The notes beneath the pieces were generated by a model. The model had not been told where the DNA came from and did not search any database. It saw only the letters and a list, made by a program, of their open reading frames with translations. From the NCBI GenBank assembly GCA_946624325.1, contig CAMOSC010000009.1, positions 1 through 32,345 of the forward strand: a stretch of DNA of 32,345 nucleotides. The letters run 5' to 3'. Position 1 is the first letter of the stretch. Every line of letters begins with the position of its first letter. This DNA is from an uncultured Clostridia bacterium. Its GTDB lineage: Bacteria; Bacillota; Clostridia; Lachnospirales; Lachnospiraceae. The position numbers and the translations under genes were made by a program. Shown in pieces: positions 14,830-24,367 of the stretch.

Positions 14830-15831
14830 ATGGTAAGAATTGCACTGGACGGCATGGGCGGCGATAACGCGCCTTCCTGCATGGTTGAAGGAGCGCTTGA
14901 CGCGCTTTCGAAAAACAAGGATATTCAGATTACGCTCGTCGGTGTTGAGGAGAAGCTGCAGGAAGAGCTTAAGAAACACGGGGGCGTACCGGAACGACTC
15001 AGCATAGTGCCCGCCACCGAAGTGATTGAGACAGCGGAGCCGCCCGTCGAGGCAATCCGCCATAAAAAGAATTCCTCCATTGTGGTAGGGCTCCGTATGG
15101 TCCATGACCTTCAGGCCGATGCCTTCGTGTCCTGCGGCAGCACCGGTGCGCTGCTTGTGGGCGGACAGCTGCTGGCCGGCCGGGTGCGCGGCGTGCGCAG
15201 GGCCCCGCTGGCCCCGCTGATCCCTACGGTAAAGGGCGTATCATTGCTGATTGACTGCGGCGCGAACGTCGATGCGAAGGCCCAGGACCTGGTATCGTTT
15301 GCCCAGATGGGTTCCGTCTATATGGAAAATGCCATGGGCATTCAAGAGCCGTCGGTCGGTATAGTCAACATCGGCGCCGAGGAGGAAAAGGGGAATGCCC
15401 TCGTGAAGGAGGCTTTCCCGCTGCTTAAGGCCTGCCCGGGAATCCGTTTTGTCGGCAGCGTTGAGGCCAGGGATATCCCCTACGGCGCCGCGGACGTGCT
15501 TGTAACGGAGGCCTTTGTCGGGAACATCATCCTCAAGCTTTACGAGGGTGTGGGAACCGCGCTGATTAAGGAAATCAAAAAGGCCATGATGAGCAGTTTT
15601 ACCGGAAAAATCGGCGGTATGCTGGCAAAGCCTTCCCTGAAGGGGGTTGTCAGGAAATTTGATTCCAGTGAGTACGGCGGAGCACCGCTTCTCGGGCTGA
15701 GAGGACTTGTGGTCAAGGCACACGGAAGCTCCACAGCAAAGGAAGTCAGCAACGCCATTTTGCAGTGTATAACGTTTAAAGAGCAGAATATTGCCGAAAT
15801 GATTGAAGAACGCCTTGCCGGCCAGCCCTGA
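14830..15831 (+). CDS. plsX: Phosphate acyltransferase PlsX
   Basis: MVRIALDGMGGDNAPSCMVEGAL; SCGSTGALLVGG; DCGANVDAKAQDLVSFAQMGSVYME; VTEAFVGNIILKLYEGVG. Confidence 0.97.
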   Translation: MVRIALDGMGGDNAPSCMVEGALDALSKNKDIQITLVGVEEKLQEELKKHGGVPERLSIVPATEVIETAEPPVEAIRHKKNSSIVVGLRMVHDLQADAFVSCGSTGALLVGGQLLAGRVRGVRRAPLAPLIPTVKGVSLLIDCGANVDAKAQDLVSFAQMGSVYMENAMGIQEPSVGIVNIGAEEEKGNALVKEAFPLLKACPGIRFVGSVEARDIPYGAADVLVTEAFVGNIILKLYEGVGTALIKEIKKAMMSSFTGKIGGMLAKPSLKGVVRKFDSSEYGGAPLLGLRGLVVKAHGSSTAKEVSNAILQCITFKEQNIAEMIEERLAGQP

Positions 15832-15879
15832 TGCGGGCGTTCCCGCAATGCAAGGAGAGATCAGAGAACTGTTCCGCAC

Positions 15880-15951
15880 CTGCCGCTGTTTGCGGACAGG
15901 GGTGCAAAACAGGTATCCGCAGCCATAAAGTCACAGTGCAAACGGTGTTCC
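15880..15951 (+). repeat. SD-flanked intergenic element, right-half copy D
   Basis: ggtgcaaaacaggtatccgcagccataaagtcacagtgcaaacggtgttcc, matching the right half of copies A/B/C, followed directly by gggaggag, the left edge of copy C. Confidence 0.75.
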
Positions 15952-16110
15952 GGGAGGAGACATATTTTGCCCACGGCGGAACTTTTGTCCACGACAGAAC
16001 TTTTGCCCACAGCGGAACTTTTGCCACGGCGGAAATTTAGCCGGTTGTGGCTGCAAAACAGTCATCTACGGCCATCAGGTTCAAGTACAAAACGGTGTTC
16101 TGAGAGGAGG
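15952..16110 (+). repeat. SD-flanked intergenic element, copy C with internal 18-bp tandem expansion (upstream of acpP)
   Basis: gggaggagacatattttgcccacggc ... ggttgtggctgcaaaacagtcatctacggccatcaggttcaagtacaaaacggtgttctgagaggagg; tandem units at 15965-16035. Confidence 0.85.
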
Positions 16111-16116
16111 TATCAC

Positions 16117-16347
16117 ATGGAATTTGAAAAATTGAAAGCGATTATTGCGGATGCCATGGGAATTGACGAGGACGGGATTACGCCTCAGACGAGCTTCAAG
16201 GAGGATCTCGGGGCGGATTCCCTGGATGTTTTCCAGATCGTTCTCGGAATCGAGCAGGAGTTTGATATTGAGATTCCCGAGGATGCGGTGGAGAGCATCG
16301 AGACGGTGGAGGATGCCGTGAATGCCATCCGCGGGGCAAAAGCATAA
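16117..16347 (+). CDS. acpP: Acyl carrier protein
   Basis: MEFEKLKAIIADAMGIDEDGITPQTSFKEDLGADSLDVFQIVLGIEQEFDIEIPEDAVESIETVEDAVNAI; canonical DSL motif. Confidence 0.97.
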   Translation: MEFEKLKAIIADAMGIDEDGITPQTSFKEDLGADSLDVFQIVLGIEQEFDIEIPEDAVESIETVEDAVNAIRGAKA

Positions 16348-16479
16348 GAAACCGCAGCCGGATAACCCGGGCAGCCTGCGAAGGAAGGTTTTAAGCCGGA
16401 CGGGCAGGGTGACCGCGTTTTCCGCATACGGTTCCGAAGGGAACGTCTGAACGGGCGTTTCCATATAAAATGATTGCGA

Positions 16480-16512
16480 CGCCTGTCCTTTTCTTCTGGA
16501 AACGGACAGGCG
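16480..16512 (+). promoter_or_regulatory. Hairpin 24 nt upstream of the rnc start
   Basis: cgcctgtcc (16480-16488) / ggacaggcg (16504-16512), perfect 9-bp arms. Confidence 0.6.
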
Positions 16513-16536
16513 CATGCCATAGAAAGGGGAAATACG

Positions 16537-17229
16537 GTGAACAAACTGGAGGAGATTATCGGTTATCATTTCCATGATCCGTCCCTGCTTGAACTGGCCC
16601 TGACGCACAGCTCCTACGCGCACGAGCATTTTGCCGGGAAGCGGCACGACAACGAACGCCTGGAGTTTCTCGGGGATGCGGTGCTGGAACTGGTTTCCAG
16701 TGATTTTCTTTACAGCCAGCATGAGAAATATCCGGAGGGGGAGCTGACAAAGCTGCGGGCAAGCATTGTCTGTGAGCCCACGCTTGCCCTTTGCGCGGAT
16801 GCCATTTCGCTCGGAAGCTTTCTGCGGCTTGGACGGGGGGAGGAATCAACGGGGGGAAGGCACCGGGCGTCCATTACGTCGGATGCCATGGAAGCGCTGA
16901 TCGGGGCGATCTACCTGGATGGTGGTTTTGCTAATGCAAAAGATTTTGTCATGAAGTTCATCCTGAATGACCTTGACAGCAAGAAGCTCTTTTATGATAG
17001 CAAAACAATCCTTCAGGAAATCGTCCAGAAGGAGTTTGCGGATCCGCTGTCCTATGAGCTGGTGTCAGAGGAAGGGCCGGATCACGACAAGCGCTTCTGT
17101 GTCCGCACCTTCATCGGAACAGTTCCGTACGGCGACGGAGTCGGACATACCAAGAAGGCGGCCCAGCAGGTCGCGGCTTATAAGACCATTCTGATGCTGC
17201 GTGAAAAGACGAGGGAAACATGTACCTGA
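16537..17229 (+). CDS. rnc: Ribonuclease III (GTG start)
   Basis: MNKLEEIIGYHFHDPSLLELALTHSSYAHEH; NERLEFLGDAVLELVSSDFLY; dsRBD near C-terminus. Confidence 0.97.
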   Translation: MNKLEEIIGYHFHDPSLLELALTHSSYAHEHFAGKRHDNERLEFLGDAVLELVSSDFLYSQHEKYPEGELTKLRASIVCEPTLALCADAISLGSFLRLGRGEESTGGRHRASITSDAMEALIGAIYLDGGFANAKDFVMKFILNDLDSKKLFYDSKTILQEIVQKEFADPLSYELVSEEGPDHDKRFCVRTFIGTVPYGDGVGHTKKAAQQVAAYKTILMLREKTRETCT

Positions 17230-20200
17230 AAAGCATTGAGATACAGGGCTTTAAATCGTTTGCAAACAAGACCCTGTTTGAATTTCACAACGGAATCACC
17301 GGTATTGTGGGTCCAAACGGCAGCGGGAAAAGCAACGTGGCCGACGCGGTGCGGTGGGTTCTGGGCGAACAGAGCGCCAAGCAGCTGCGCGGAAGCAGCA
17401 TGCAGGACGTTATTTTTGCCGGCACCGAGCAGAGGAAACCGCAGGGGTTTGCCTCGGTGGCGATCACCTTCGACAATTCCGACCATGTCCTGAATGTGGA
17501 TTTTGACGAGGTTACCGTTACCAGAAGGGTATTCCGTTCCGGTGAGAGCGAGTACATGCTGAATCAGACTCCCTGCAGGCTGCGCGACATCAATGAGCTT
17601 TTCTTTGACACCGGCATCGGCAAGGAGGGATACTCCATCATCGGCCAGGGCCAGATTGACCGGATCCTGAGCACTAAGCCCGATGAGCGCAGGGAGCTGT
17701 TTGACGAGGCCGCCGGCATCGTCAAATACAAGTACCGCAAGAATGCGGCCATGAAGCGGCTGACGAGCGAGCAGGAAAACATGGTGCGCCTGACGGATAT
17801 CATGTCCGAACTGGAACAGCGCGTCGGTCCCCTGCAGAAGCAGTCCGAGAATGCCAGGGAATATCTGAAGCTGCATGATGCCCTCCGGGAACGGGAGATC
17901 AATGCGTTTGTGCTGGAAAGCAGACAGGGTGAGGAGAGCCTGAAGAAAACCCTGGACCGCCTCGAGATCGTCACGGGGGACTTTGAAGCGCGGCAGGCGG
18001 ATATTGAGAACCTGAGAAAGGAGTATGCCTCCGGGGAACAGGCTCTCGCAGACGCCGATGCGGCCATAGAAGAGGTCAGAACGCGCCAGGAGAAGCTGAA
18101 GGCCGCTCTCCAGGAGCGCGAAGGCCAGATCCTGGTGCTGAAGGAGCAGATCCGTACGGAGGAGCTGCGGACGGAACATGCCGAGAGCAGAAAACGCCAG
18201 CTGGAAGAGCGGGCGAGCGAGCGTGCGGATAACCGGAAGGAGACGGCTGAAAAGCGCCAGGAACTCAACCGGCAGATCTATGATGCCCAGTCAAGCCAGG
18301 CAATCCTCAACCGCAGGGCAGAGGAGCTTCAGGAAAAGCTCTCTGACGCACAGCAATTGATCCGCTCGGGGCAGAGCAGGGTGATCGGCCTGCTGAACCG
18401 GAAAACAGAGCTGGCGGCGGATCTTCAGAAATACGACACGTTACTGGAGCAGCTGCGGATTCAGAAATCCCAGCTCACCGGAGACCTGCTGAAGTCCGGT
18501 ACAAAGGAACAGGAGACCTCCGAAGAGCTGAAGCGCCGCGAGGCAACCCTTGCCAAAAGGCAGGAGACGCTGGAGAAAGGCCGGCGGAAGCTTTCGGAGC
18601 TGGATGCGCTTCTGCGCGGGCAGCGGCGGGAGTTTGAGGATCTGCAGAATGCCTACGGCGAGCTGCGCCGGGCCCATCAGGCTTCGCTCACCAGACAGGA
18701 AAGCCTCAGAAACCTCGCGGAGCGCTATGAGGGCTACGGGAACGCCATCCGGCGGGTGATGGAGGAGAGAAGCTCGGAACCCGGTATCTGCGGCGTGGTC
18801 GCGGATCTGTTTCATGTGGAGAAGGAATACGAAACGGCTATTGAAACGGCACTCGGCGGCAGTATTCAGAATATCGTCACCGACACCGAACAGACGGCAA
18901 AGCGGCTGATCGGTTTCCTGAAGAAGAACCGCCACGGCCGGGCGACCTTCCTTCCCCTCGATGCCATCACGAAAACGCAGGACTTCCATCAGCGGGAAGT
19001 GCTGAAGGAGGAGGGAATCATCGGCCTGGCGAGCGGGCTGGTGCGCACCGAAAAGAGATACGACAGCGTACGGGAGTTCCTGCTCGGCAGAATCGTCGTT
19101 GCCGATACCATTGATCACGCCATGCGGGTTTCCGCAAAGTACAAAAGGACCCTTCGCATTGTCACGCTCGAGGGGGACCTGCTGAATCCGGGAGGCTCCA
19201 TGACGGGCGGCGCATACCGCAACAGCAGCAACCTTCTCGGCAGAAACCGGGAAATGGAGGCGCTGGAAAAACAGATCGCCGGGGAGAAGGAGAAGCTGGA
19301 AAAACAGAAAAGAAGGCTTGAACAGCTTTCCGGAAGTATCGGAAATCTGGACAGGGAGCTCTCCGAGCTTCGCCAAAATGCTGAGGATGACCGCCTGAAG
19401 GAGACGGCGGAGCGGATGCGCCTGGATGCCGAGAAGGAGCAGCTGGAACAGATCCAGAGGGATGCCGGCCATACCCGGGCGGAACTCCTCCTTCTGGAGC
19501 AGTCCGTGAAGGAAGCGATGCAGAAGCGGAGCGAAGTCCTGGAGGAGTCCGGACAGGTTGAAAAGGATCAGAGCCTTACGCAGACCGCTTCGGAGGAATC
19601 CATCGCGAAGTCCGAGAGCTGGCAGGACGAGCTGAAGGAGGTCCGGGCGGGCCTTCAGGAACAGGAGCTGGTGCTTGCCAGGCTTTCCCAGTCGGATGCC
19701 TTCCTCTCCGAAACACTGCTGCGGCTCTCCGAGGAGGAGCGCGGCGAGGGCGGGGAGCTTGAATCCCTGAACAATGATCTTGAAAATTCGCGGGAGGCGG
19801 TGTCGGGACTGAATGCCAGGATCGCATCGCTTTCCGATGAAAACGTGCAGGCGGGCGAGGCGCTTACCGCGTGCGTGGCGCAGCTGGAAGTGCTCACGAA
19901 GGACCGTGAGCGGAAAAACAGTGACCTCAGGGGCTTCTTTGAGAAGCAGGAGGAGCTGTCGGGACAGCTCAGGCTCCTGGACAGGGAGCAGAATACGCTG
20001 GAGAATCAGAAAAACAGACAGGAAGAGCGCCTCAACGACCTGACTGAGAATCTCTGGACGGAATATGAGCTGAACCCCAGTCAGGCGAAAGCCCTGTTCT
20101 CGGAGAACGGCGTACCTTTGCAGGAGCTGCGAAAGGAGATCAAAGCCTTAAAGGAGCAGGTAAAAAAGCTGGGCCCCGTCAATGTCAGCGCCATCGAGGA

Positions 20201-20777
20201 ATATGCCGAGGTCAGTGAGCGCTATGAATTCATGAAAAAACAGTATGATGATCTGGAGGTATCCAGAAAGATGCTGTTAGATGTCATAGAGGAGCTGGAC
20301 CGCGGCATGCGAGAGCAGTTTACGGAGCAGTTTGCCCTGATCCGCGAGGAGTTTGACCGGGTTTTCAAAGAGCTGTTCGGAGGCGGAAAGGGCACCATTG
20401 AGCTGGTTGAGGGGGAGGATATACTGGAAGCCGGCATTTCCATCATCTCCCAGCCGCCGGGCAAGAAGCTGCAGAACATGATGCAGCTTTCGGGAGGAGA
20501 AAAGGCCCTGACGGCCATCGCCCTGCTGTTCGCCATCCAGAACCTGAAGCCGTCGCCCTTCTGCCTGCTGGATGAGATAGAAGCGGCGCTGGATGACTCC
20601 AACGTGGGTCGGTTTGCGGGCTACCTCCATAAGCTGACGGCGCACACGCAGTTTATTGTCATCACGCACAGAAGGGGCACCATGTCTTCGGCAGACCGCC
20701 TCTACGGTATTACCATGCAGGAGAAGGGCGTATCGGCCCTCGTCAGCGTAAACCTGATTGAGAATGAACTGAGCTGA
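17220..20777 (+). CDS. smc: Chromosome segregation protein SMC
   Basis: MYLKSIEIQGFKSFANKTLFEFHNGITGIVGPNGSGKSNVADAVRWVLGEQSAKQLRG; coiled coils and hinge; LSGGEKALTAIALLFAIQNLKPSPFCLLDEIEAALDDSNV. Confidence 0.98.
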   Translation: MYLKSIEIQGFKSFANKTLFEFHNGITGIVGPNGSGKSNVADAVRWVLGEQSAKQLRGSSMQDVIFAGTEQRKPQGFASVAITFDNSDHVLNVDFDEVTVTRRVFRSGESEYMLNQTPCRLRDINELFFDTGIGKEGYSIIGQGQIDRILSTKPDERRELFDEAAGIVKYKYRKNAAMKRLTSEQENMVRLTDIMSELEQRVGPLQKQSENAREYLKLHDALREREINAFVLESRQGEESLKKTLDRLEIVTGDFEARQADIENLRKEYASGEQALADADAAIEEVRTRQEKLKAALQEREGQILVLKEQIRTEELRTEHAESRKRQLEERASERADNRKETAEKRQELNRQIYDAQSSQAILNRRAEELQEKLSDAQQLIRSGQSRVIGLLNRKTELAADLQKYDTLLEQLRIQKSQLTGDLLKSGTKEQETSEELKRREATLAKRQETLEKGRRKLSELDALLRGQRREFEDLQNAYGELRRAHQASLTRQESLRNLAERYEGYGNAIRRVMEERSSEPGICGVVADLFHVEKEYETAIETALGGSIQNIVTDTEQTAKRLIGFLKKNRHGRATFLPLDAITKTQDFHQREVLKEEGIIGLASGLVRTEKRYDSVREFLLGRIVVADTIDHAMRVSAKYKRTLRIVTLEGDLLNPGGSMTGGAYRNSSNLLGRNREMEALEKQIAGEKEKLEKQKRRLEQLSGSIGNLDRELSELRQNAEDDRLKETAERMRLDAEKEQLEQIQRDAGHTRAELLLLEQSVKEAMQKRSEVLEESGQVEKDQSLTQTASEESIAKSESWQDELKEVRAGLQEQELVLARLSQSDAFLSETLLRLSEEERGEGGELESLNNDLENSREAVSGLNARIASLSDENVQAGEALTACVAQLEVLTKDRERKNSDLRGFFEKQEELSGQLRLLDREQNTLENQKNRQEERLNDLTENLWTEYELNPSQAKALFSENGVPLQELRKEIKALKEQVKKLGPVNVSAIEEYAEVSERYEFMKKQYDDLEVSRKMLLDVIEELDRGMREQFTEQFALIREEFDRVFKELFGGGKGTIELVEGEDILEAGISIISQPPGKKLQNMMQLSGGEKALTAIALLFAIQNLKPSPFCLLDEIEAALDDSNVGRFAGYLHKLTAHTQFIVITHRRGTMSSADRLYGITMQEKGVSALVSVNLIENELS

Positions 20778-20843
20778 GGAGTAAGCCCTGTATTTCACGG
20801 CATAAGCACCGGCGGCAGAACGGACAGACGGAAGGAATAAACG

Positions 20844-21782
20844 ATGTTTGAGAAGAAAAAAAGTATATTTCAGCGCCTGAAGGAAGGCCTCACAAAAACC
20901 CGGGACAATATTGTATCCGGGATTGATTCCATTTTCCATGGGTTTTCGGCGATCGACGATGATTTTTACGAGGAACTGGAGGAAGCGCTGATTATGGGCG
21001 ACCTCGGCGCAAAAACCACAGAGCAGATCCTCGACAACCTGAAGGAACAGGTGAAGGAAAGGCATATAAAAGACCCACAGGACTGCCGTCAGATGCTGAT
21101 TGACAGTATCTGCCGCCAGATGGATCTCGGGGAAAATGCCTATGAGTACGAAAAGCGCAAATCCGTCGTCCTGGTGATCGGCGTAAACGGTGTGGGAAAG
21201 ACCACCTCCATCGGAAAGATCGCTTCGCAGCTGAAGGAGGACGGAAAGAAGGTCCTGGTTGCCGCCGCGGATACCTTCAGGGCCGCCGCGATAGACCAGC
21301 TGGACACCTGGTGCAGGCGCGCCGGCGTTCCCATGATCGCACATCAGGAGGGATCCGACCCCGCCGCGGTCATCTATGACGCCATACAGGCTGCCAAAGC
21401 CCGGGACATCGACATCCTGATCTGCGACACGGCCGGCCGCCTCCATAACAAGAAAAATCTCATGGAGGAGCTGAAGAAAATCAACCGTATCATCGACCGC
21501 GAATATCCGGAGTGCTACAGGGAAACCCTTCTGGTCCTGGATGCCACCACCGGTCAGAACGCCATGGTACAGGCTCAGGTTTTCACGGAGGCCGCTGGGA
21601 TTGACGGCATCATCCTGACCAAGATGGACGGTACCGCGAAAGGCGGCATCGCCGTTGCCATCCAGTCGGAGCTCGGTATCCCCGTGAAATACATCGGCGT
21701 AGGCGAGAAGATAGACGATCTCCAGAAATTTGACGCGGAGCAGTTTGTCCGCGCGCTGTTTGACGTAAAGCGCGATGAATGA
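20844..21782 (+). CDS. ftsY: Signal recognition particle receptor FtsY
   Basis: [64 protein letters not shown]. Confidence 0.97.
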   Translation: MFEKKKSIFQRLKEGLTKTRDNIVSGIDSIFHGFSAIDDDFYEELEEALIMGDLGAKTTEQILDNLKEQVKERHIKDPQDCRQMLIDSICRQMDLGENAYEYEKRKSVVLVIGVNGVGKTTSIGKIASQLKEDGKKVLVAAADTFRAAAIDQLDTWCRRAGVPMIAHQEGSDPAAVIYDAIQAAKARDIDILICDTAGRLHNKKNLMEELKKINRIIDREYPECYRETLLVLDATTGQNAMVQAQVFTEAAGIDGIILTKMDGTAKGGIAVAIQSELGIPVKYIGVGEKIDDLQKFDAEQFVRALFDVKRDE

Positions 21783-21885
21783 ATGGACGGCGGCCCGAAG
21801 CCGTAAGGGGAGGAGCGCATTTTTCGCTCGCCCTGTGTATTGAGAGGTACATGGAAGACGAAGAAAGTGTGTCAAGAAAAAATAC

Positions 21886-21914
21886 TTGACATCCGGACAC
21901 GGATCGTGTATGAT
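21886..21914 (+). promoter_or_regulatory. Sigma-A promoter upstream of ylxM-ffh
   Basis: TTGACA (21886-21891), 17 bp, TATGAT (21909-21914). Confidence 0.82.
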
Positions 21915-21931
21915 ACATCGGGTGATGCAAA

Positions 21932-22276
21932 GTGGAACGAATTGTTGAACGCACATTGCTGTATGATTTCTATGGGGACCTGCTTACCGAGCATCAGAAA
22001 CAGATCTATGAATACATCGTATTTCAGGACCTGTCCCTGAGCGAAACGGCTCAGCTTGCGGGAATCAGCCGTCAGGGCGTACACGACCTCGTGCGCCGCT
22101 GTGATAAAATCCTGGCGGGTTATGAGGAGAAACTGCACCTTGTGCAGCGTTTCCTGACCATACGGGAGTCTGTGGAGGAGCTTCATCAGAAAGTGTGCGC
22201 CTTTGCGGCCCGGAAGGGGGAAGCCCTTCCTGCCGAGATTGAGTCTGCCTGCCAGAAACTGCTGCAGGAAATCTGA
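21932..22276 (+). CDS. ylxM: YlxM/p13-like DNA-binding protein (GTG start)
   Basis: LLYDFYGDLLTEHQKQIYEYIVFQDLSLSETAQLAGISRQGVHDLVRRCDKIL; immediately upstream of ffh. Confidence 0.92.
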   Translation: MERIVERTLLYDFYGDLLTEHQKQIYEYIVFQDLSLSETAQLAGISRQGVHDLVRRCDKILAGYEEKLHLVQRFLTIRESVEELHQKVCAFAARKGEALPAEIESACQKLLQEI

Positions 22277-22302
22277 GAGGTCTCCGGAAAGGATGCGACT
22301 GC

Positions 22303-23661
22303 ATGGCTTTTGAGAGCTTAACGGAAAAACTGCAAAATGTCTTTAAAAGCCTTCGCGGGAAGGGACGCCTGACAGAGGCGGACGTCAAGACCGCGCTGAA
22401 GGAAGTAAAGATTGCCCTGCTGGAAGCGGATGTGAACTTCCGGGTTGTGAAAAACTTTGTGTCGGCCGTCCAGGAGCGGGCTGTGGGGCAGGATGTCATG
22501 AACGGCCTGAATCCCGGACAGATGGTCATCAAAATCGTAAATGAGGAACTGGTGTCCCTCATGGGATCCGAGACCACGGAGCTGAAACTCCTTCCCGGAA
22601 ACGAAATCACGATCATCATGATGGTTGGCCTCCAGGGCGCCGGTAAAACCACTACGGCGGCCAAGCTGGCCGGAAAGCTGAAGGCAAAGGGAAGACAGCC
22701 TCTGCTTGCCGCCTGCGATGTCTATCGCCCGGCAGCCATCCGTCAGCTGCAGATCAACGGCGAGAAGCAGGGTGTGGAGGTTTTCACGATGGGTGAGAAC
22801 CACAGCCCGGTGGATATAGCCAGGGCAGCCGTGGAGCATGCGGCTTCACACAATCAGAATGTGGTGCTGCTGGATACCGCGGGACGTCTTCACATTGACG
22901 AGGACATGATGGATGAGCTGGTCCGTATCCGGAACGCGGTTCCCGTGACACAGACCATCCTTGTGGTCGATGCCATGACGGGTCAGGATGCCGTAAATGC
23001 CGCCTCAAGCTTCAATGAGAAGGTGGGAATTGACGGGGTGATCCTGACGAAGCTCGATGGTGATACCAGGGGCGGTGCCGCGCTTTCCATCCGGCAGGTG
23101 ACCGGAAAACCGATACTCTATATCGGTATGGGAGAGAAGCTCTCCGATCTGGAGCAGTTTTATCCGGATCGTATGGCATCGCGTATACTCGGTATGGGCG
23201 ACGTCATGAGCCTCATCGAGAAGGTGCAGGCGCAGGTCGACGAGGAACAGGCCCGCGAGATGGAGCAGAAGCTCCGCAAGGCAAGCTTCAACCTCAACGA
23301 CTACCTGGACCAGATGCAGCAGATGAAAAAGATGGGCGGCATCGGAGAAATCATGAAGATGCTTCCCGGTATGGGTCTCAACATGAAGGCCAAAGACATG
23401 CCGGATATGGATGTGACCGAAAAGCAGATGGCGCGCACCGAAGCCATAATCCGTTCCATGACCCCGAAGGAACGGGAAAATCCCGATATCATCAATGCCT
23501 CCAGGAGAATACGCATCGCCAGAGGCGCCGGCGTGGATCAGGCGGAGGTGGGAAGACTGCTCAAGCAGTTTGAGCAGGGACGCAAGATGATGAAGCAGCT
23601 GCCCGGCATGATGGGCGGCAGGGGAAAACGGGGAAGGTTTAAGCTTCCCTTCGGATTATAA
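22303..23661 (+). CDS. ffh: Signal recognition particle protein Ffh
   Basis: MAFESLTEKLQNVFKSLRGKGRLTEADVKTALKEVKIALLEADVN; GLQGAGKTTTAAKLAG; M-domain Met-rich C-terminus. Confidence 0.98.
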   Translation: MAFESLTEKLQNVFKSLRGKGRLTEADVKTALKEVKIALLEADVNFRVVKNFVSAVQERAVGQDVMNGLNPGQMVIKIVNEELVSLMGSETTELKLLPGNEITIIMMVGLQGAGKTTTAAKLAGKLKAKGRQPLLAACDVYRPAAIRQLQINGEKQGVEVFTMGENHSPVDIARAAVEHAASHNQNVVLLDTAGRLHIDEDMMDELVRIRNAVPVTQTILVVDAMTGQDAVNAASSFNEKVGIDGVILTKLDGDTRGGAALSIRQVTGKPILYIGMGEKLSDLEQFYPDRMASRILGMGDVMSLIEKVQAQVDEEQAREMEQKLRKASFNLNDYLDQMQQMKKMGGIGEIMKMLPGMGLNMKAKDMPDMDVTEKQMARTEAIIRSMTPKERENPDIINASRRIRIARGAGVDQAEVGRLLKQFEQGRKMMKQLPGMMGGRGKRGRFKLPFGL

Positions 23662-23682
23662 GGAAAATGGAGGAAAAAAGAT

Positions 23683-23925
23683 ATGGTCAAGATCAGATTA
23701 AAGAGAATGGGTCAGAAGAAGAGTCCTTTCTATCGTGTTGTCGTAGCGGATGAGAGAGCACCGAGAGACGGAAAGTTTATCGCCGAGATCGGTATCTATG
23801 ATCCGAATCAGGATCCCAGCCTGATCAAAATCGACGCCGAGGCTGCCAAAAAGTGGCTTGGAACCGGTGCGCAGCCTACCGATACCGTTGCAAAGCTGTT
23901 AAAGATCGCCGGAATCGAGAAGTAA
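23683..23925 (+). CDS. rpsP: 30S ribosomal protein S16
   Basis: [41 protein letters not shown]. Confidence 0.98.
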   Translation: MVKIRLKRMGQKKSPFYRVVVADERAPRDGKFIAEIGIYDPNQDPSLIKIDAEAAKKWLGTGAQPTDTVAKLLKIAGIEK

Positions 23926-23964
23926 TATCGCCCGACAGTCTGAAACCTGCCCGGAGGTAGAGAT

Positions 23965-24192
23965 ATGAAGCGCTTGCTGGAAATCATTGCAAAATCGCTT
24001 GTCGATCATCCGGATGAAGTGGTGGTTACCGAGACGGAGAACGAGAAGGGTATCCTCCTTCAGCTGAAAGTGAATCCGCAGGATATGGGGAAGGTAATCG
24101 GAAAACAGGGAAGGACCGCACGTTCGATCCGGACTCTCGTTAAAGCTTCGGCATCCAGCGATGACAAGAAGATTATTGTTGAAATTGAGTAA
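23965..24192 (+). CDS. khpA: KH-domain RNA-binding protein (YlqC/KhpA)
   Basis: MKRLLEIIAKSLVDHPDEVVVTE...DMGKVIGKQGRTARSIRTLVKA, directly after rpsP. Confidence 0.93.
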   Translation: MKRLLEIIAKSLVDHPDEVVVTETENEKGILLQLKVNPQDMGKVIGKQGRTARSIRTLVKASASSDDKKIIVEIE

Positions 24193-24203
24193 TTCATAAC
24201 GGT

Positions 24204-24238
24204 AAAAGATCCTGGCTTTCGGGCTGAGGGTCTTTTTC
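24204..24238 (+). terminator. Intrinsic terminator after khpA
   Basis: aaaagatcctggctttcgggctgagggtctttttc: stem AAAAGA.CC / GG.TCTTTT with trailing T run. Confidence 0.72.
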
Positions 24239-24257
24239 GGTTTATGGATCGTTTCCG

Positions 24258-24317
24258 GTACTGCTCAGAGCCAGACTCCGGAAATGGCGTAAAGGTGCCA
24301 TTTCCGGAGCTGCGGCG
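24258..24317. repeat. MITE-like element, truncated copy (left end, orientation as copy 1)
   Basis: gtactgctcagagccagactccggaaatggcgtaaaggtgccatttccggagctgcggcggg; matches left terminal repeat and first hairpin of 4954-5105. Confidence 0.82.
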
Positions 24318-24367
24318 GGAAACCGAAGGAAGCTTCGGTTCGGTCTGCGGACGGAAAGGAGATTGAT

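Noticed and set aside
15776-16027. Minus-strand ORF with repeats (KVPLWAKVLSWTKVPPWAKYV)
   Set aside because: Explained by the 18-bp tandem repeat within the intergenic element; no start context.
15952-16110. CRISPR array at the 18-bp tandem units upstream of acpP
   Set aside because: Units are directly adjacent with no unique spacers and no cas genes nearby.
20277-21956. 559-aa antisense ORF opposite smc/ftsY
   Set aside because: Covers the end of smc and all of ftsY in antisense; shadow ORF.
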